Below are positions 63,951-64,000 of a stretch of 64,000 nt of DNA, one piece after another (position 1 is the first letter of the stretch; each line of letters opens with the position of its first letter). Made by a program: the position numbers and the translations under genes. This DNA is from Gallaecimonas sp. GXIMD4217. Lineage in GTDB: Bacteria; Pseudomonadota; Gammaproteobacteria; Enterobacterales; Gallaecimonadaceae. The stretch covers positions 3,100,870-3,164,869 of the forward strand of contig NZ_CP149925.1 in the NCBI RefSeq assembly GCF_038087665.1. Reading direction: 5' to 3'. The notes beneath the pieces are model-generated. The model worked only from the letters and a program-made list of their open reading frames with translations. It ran no database searches and had not been told where the DNA came from.

Positions 63951-64000
63951 CTTTTGACCATCCTATCCCCTGCGCAAGCCCCCTACCCCCAAGGGGGCAT

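Overview
The window is a GC-rich chromosome segment of a gammaproteobacterium. The gene order ubiD-fre, then hemC-hemD/hemX-hemY diverging from cyaA, then cyaY/lptM/lysA/dapF/DUF484/xerC/yigB/uvrD, follows the E. coli cya-uvrD neighbourhood closely. rarD, yigI and recQ are also present. A RyhB-type small RNA with a Fur box, a class I adenylate cyclase and SelO support the same placement. Genus is not certain; a free-living Alteromonadales- or Gallaecimonas-like organism is plausible. No rRNA, tRNA or CRISPR array was seen.

Layout. 1-16.4 kb: core block of ubiquinone, flavin reductase, tetrapyrrole, cAMP, lysine/peptidoglycan precursor and DNA repair/recombination genes, with an unusual HemD-HemX fusion. 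16.4-21.4 kb: di-heme peroxidase, RarD, a metallo-beta-lactamase-fold enzyme and an S9 lipoprotein peptidase. 21.5-24.5 kb: accessory patch with an AT-rich possible integron-cassette gene, a broken IS110 transposase, a REP-associated transposase bracketed by inverted hairpins, and small unknown genes. 24.6-26.9 kb: small housekeeping or unknown genes (DUF2750, CsaA, HHH protein, AaaT-like acetyltransferase). 26.9-34.3 kb: a MacAB-like ABC exporter operon ending in its own sigma-54-dependent response regulator and histidine kinase, behind a sigma-54 promoter with clustered upstream half-sites. 34.2-41.4 kb: TauE/SafE, amidohydrolase, HAE3-type RND protein, YigI and RecQ. 41.4-43.1 kb: a secreted PNGase A-like protein. 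43.3-52 kb: cytochrome c, SelO, DUF3630, a REC-PAS-GGDEF-EAL protein coupled to a HisKA_2 kinase, and YhhQ behind a preQ1-I riboswitch. 52-53 kb: a cysteine-rich DNA-binding regulator diverging from ryhB. 53-56.4 kb: GST/TetR pair, lipoproteins, zinc-dependent phospholipase-like protein, hemerythrin. 56.4-59.4 kb: accessory region with a duplicated DUF3465 gene end flanking a Na+/Ca2+ antiporter and a GFA gene with an attC-like element upstream. 59.4-64 kb: a MASE1-type diguanylate cyclase, a chimeric moaA/narK relic and a porin.

How the parts connect. Several regulatory layers are readable: a CRP-like site over the cyaA promoter, Fur to RyhB iron sparing, preQ1 control of queuosine-precursor uptake, a sigma-54 two-component system controlling its own exporter operon, and two c-di-GMP enzymes. 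Start codons were usually placed at the ATG with a Shine-Dalgarno sequence or at a 4-base overlap rather than at the longest open frame, because the high GC content gives long spurious frames on both strands.
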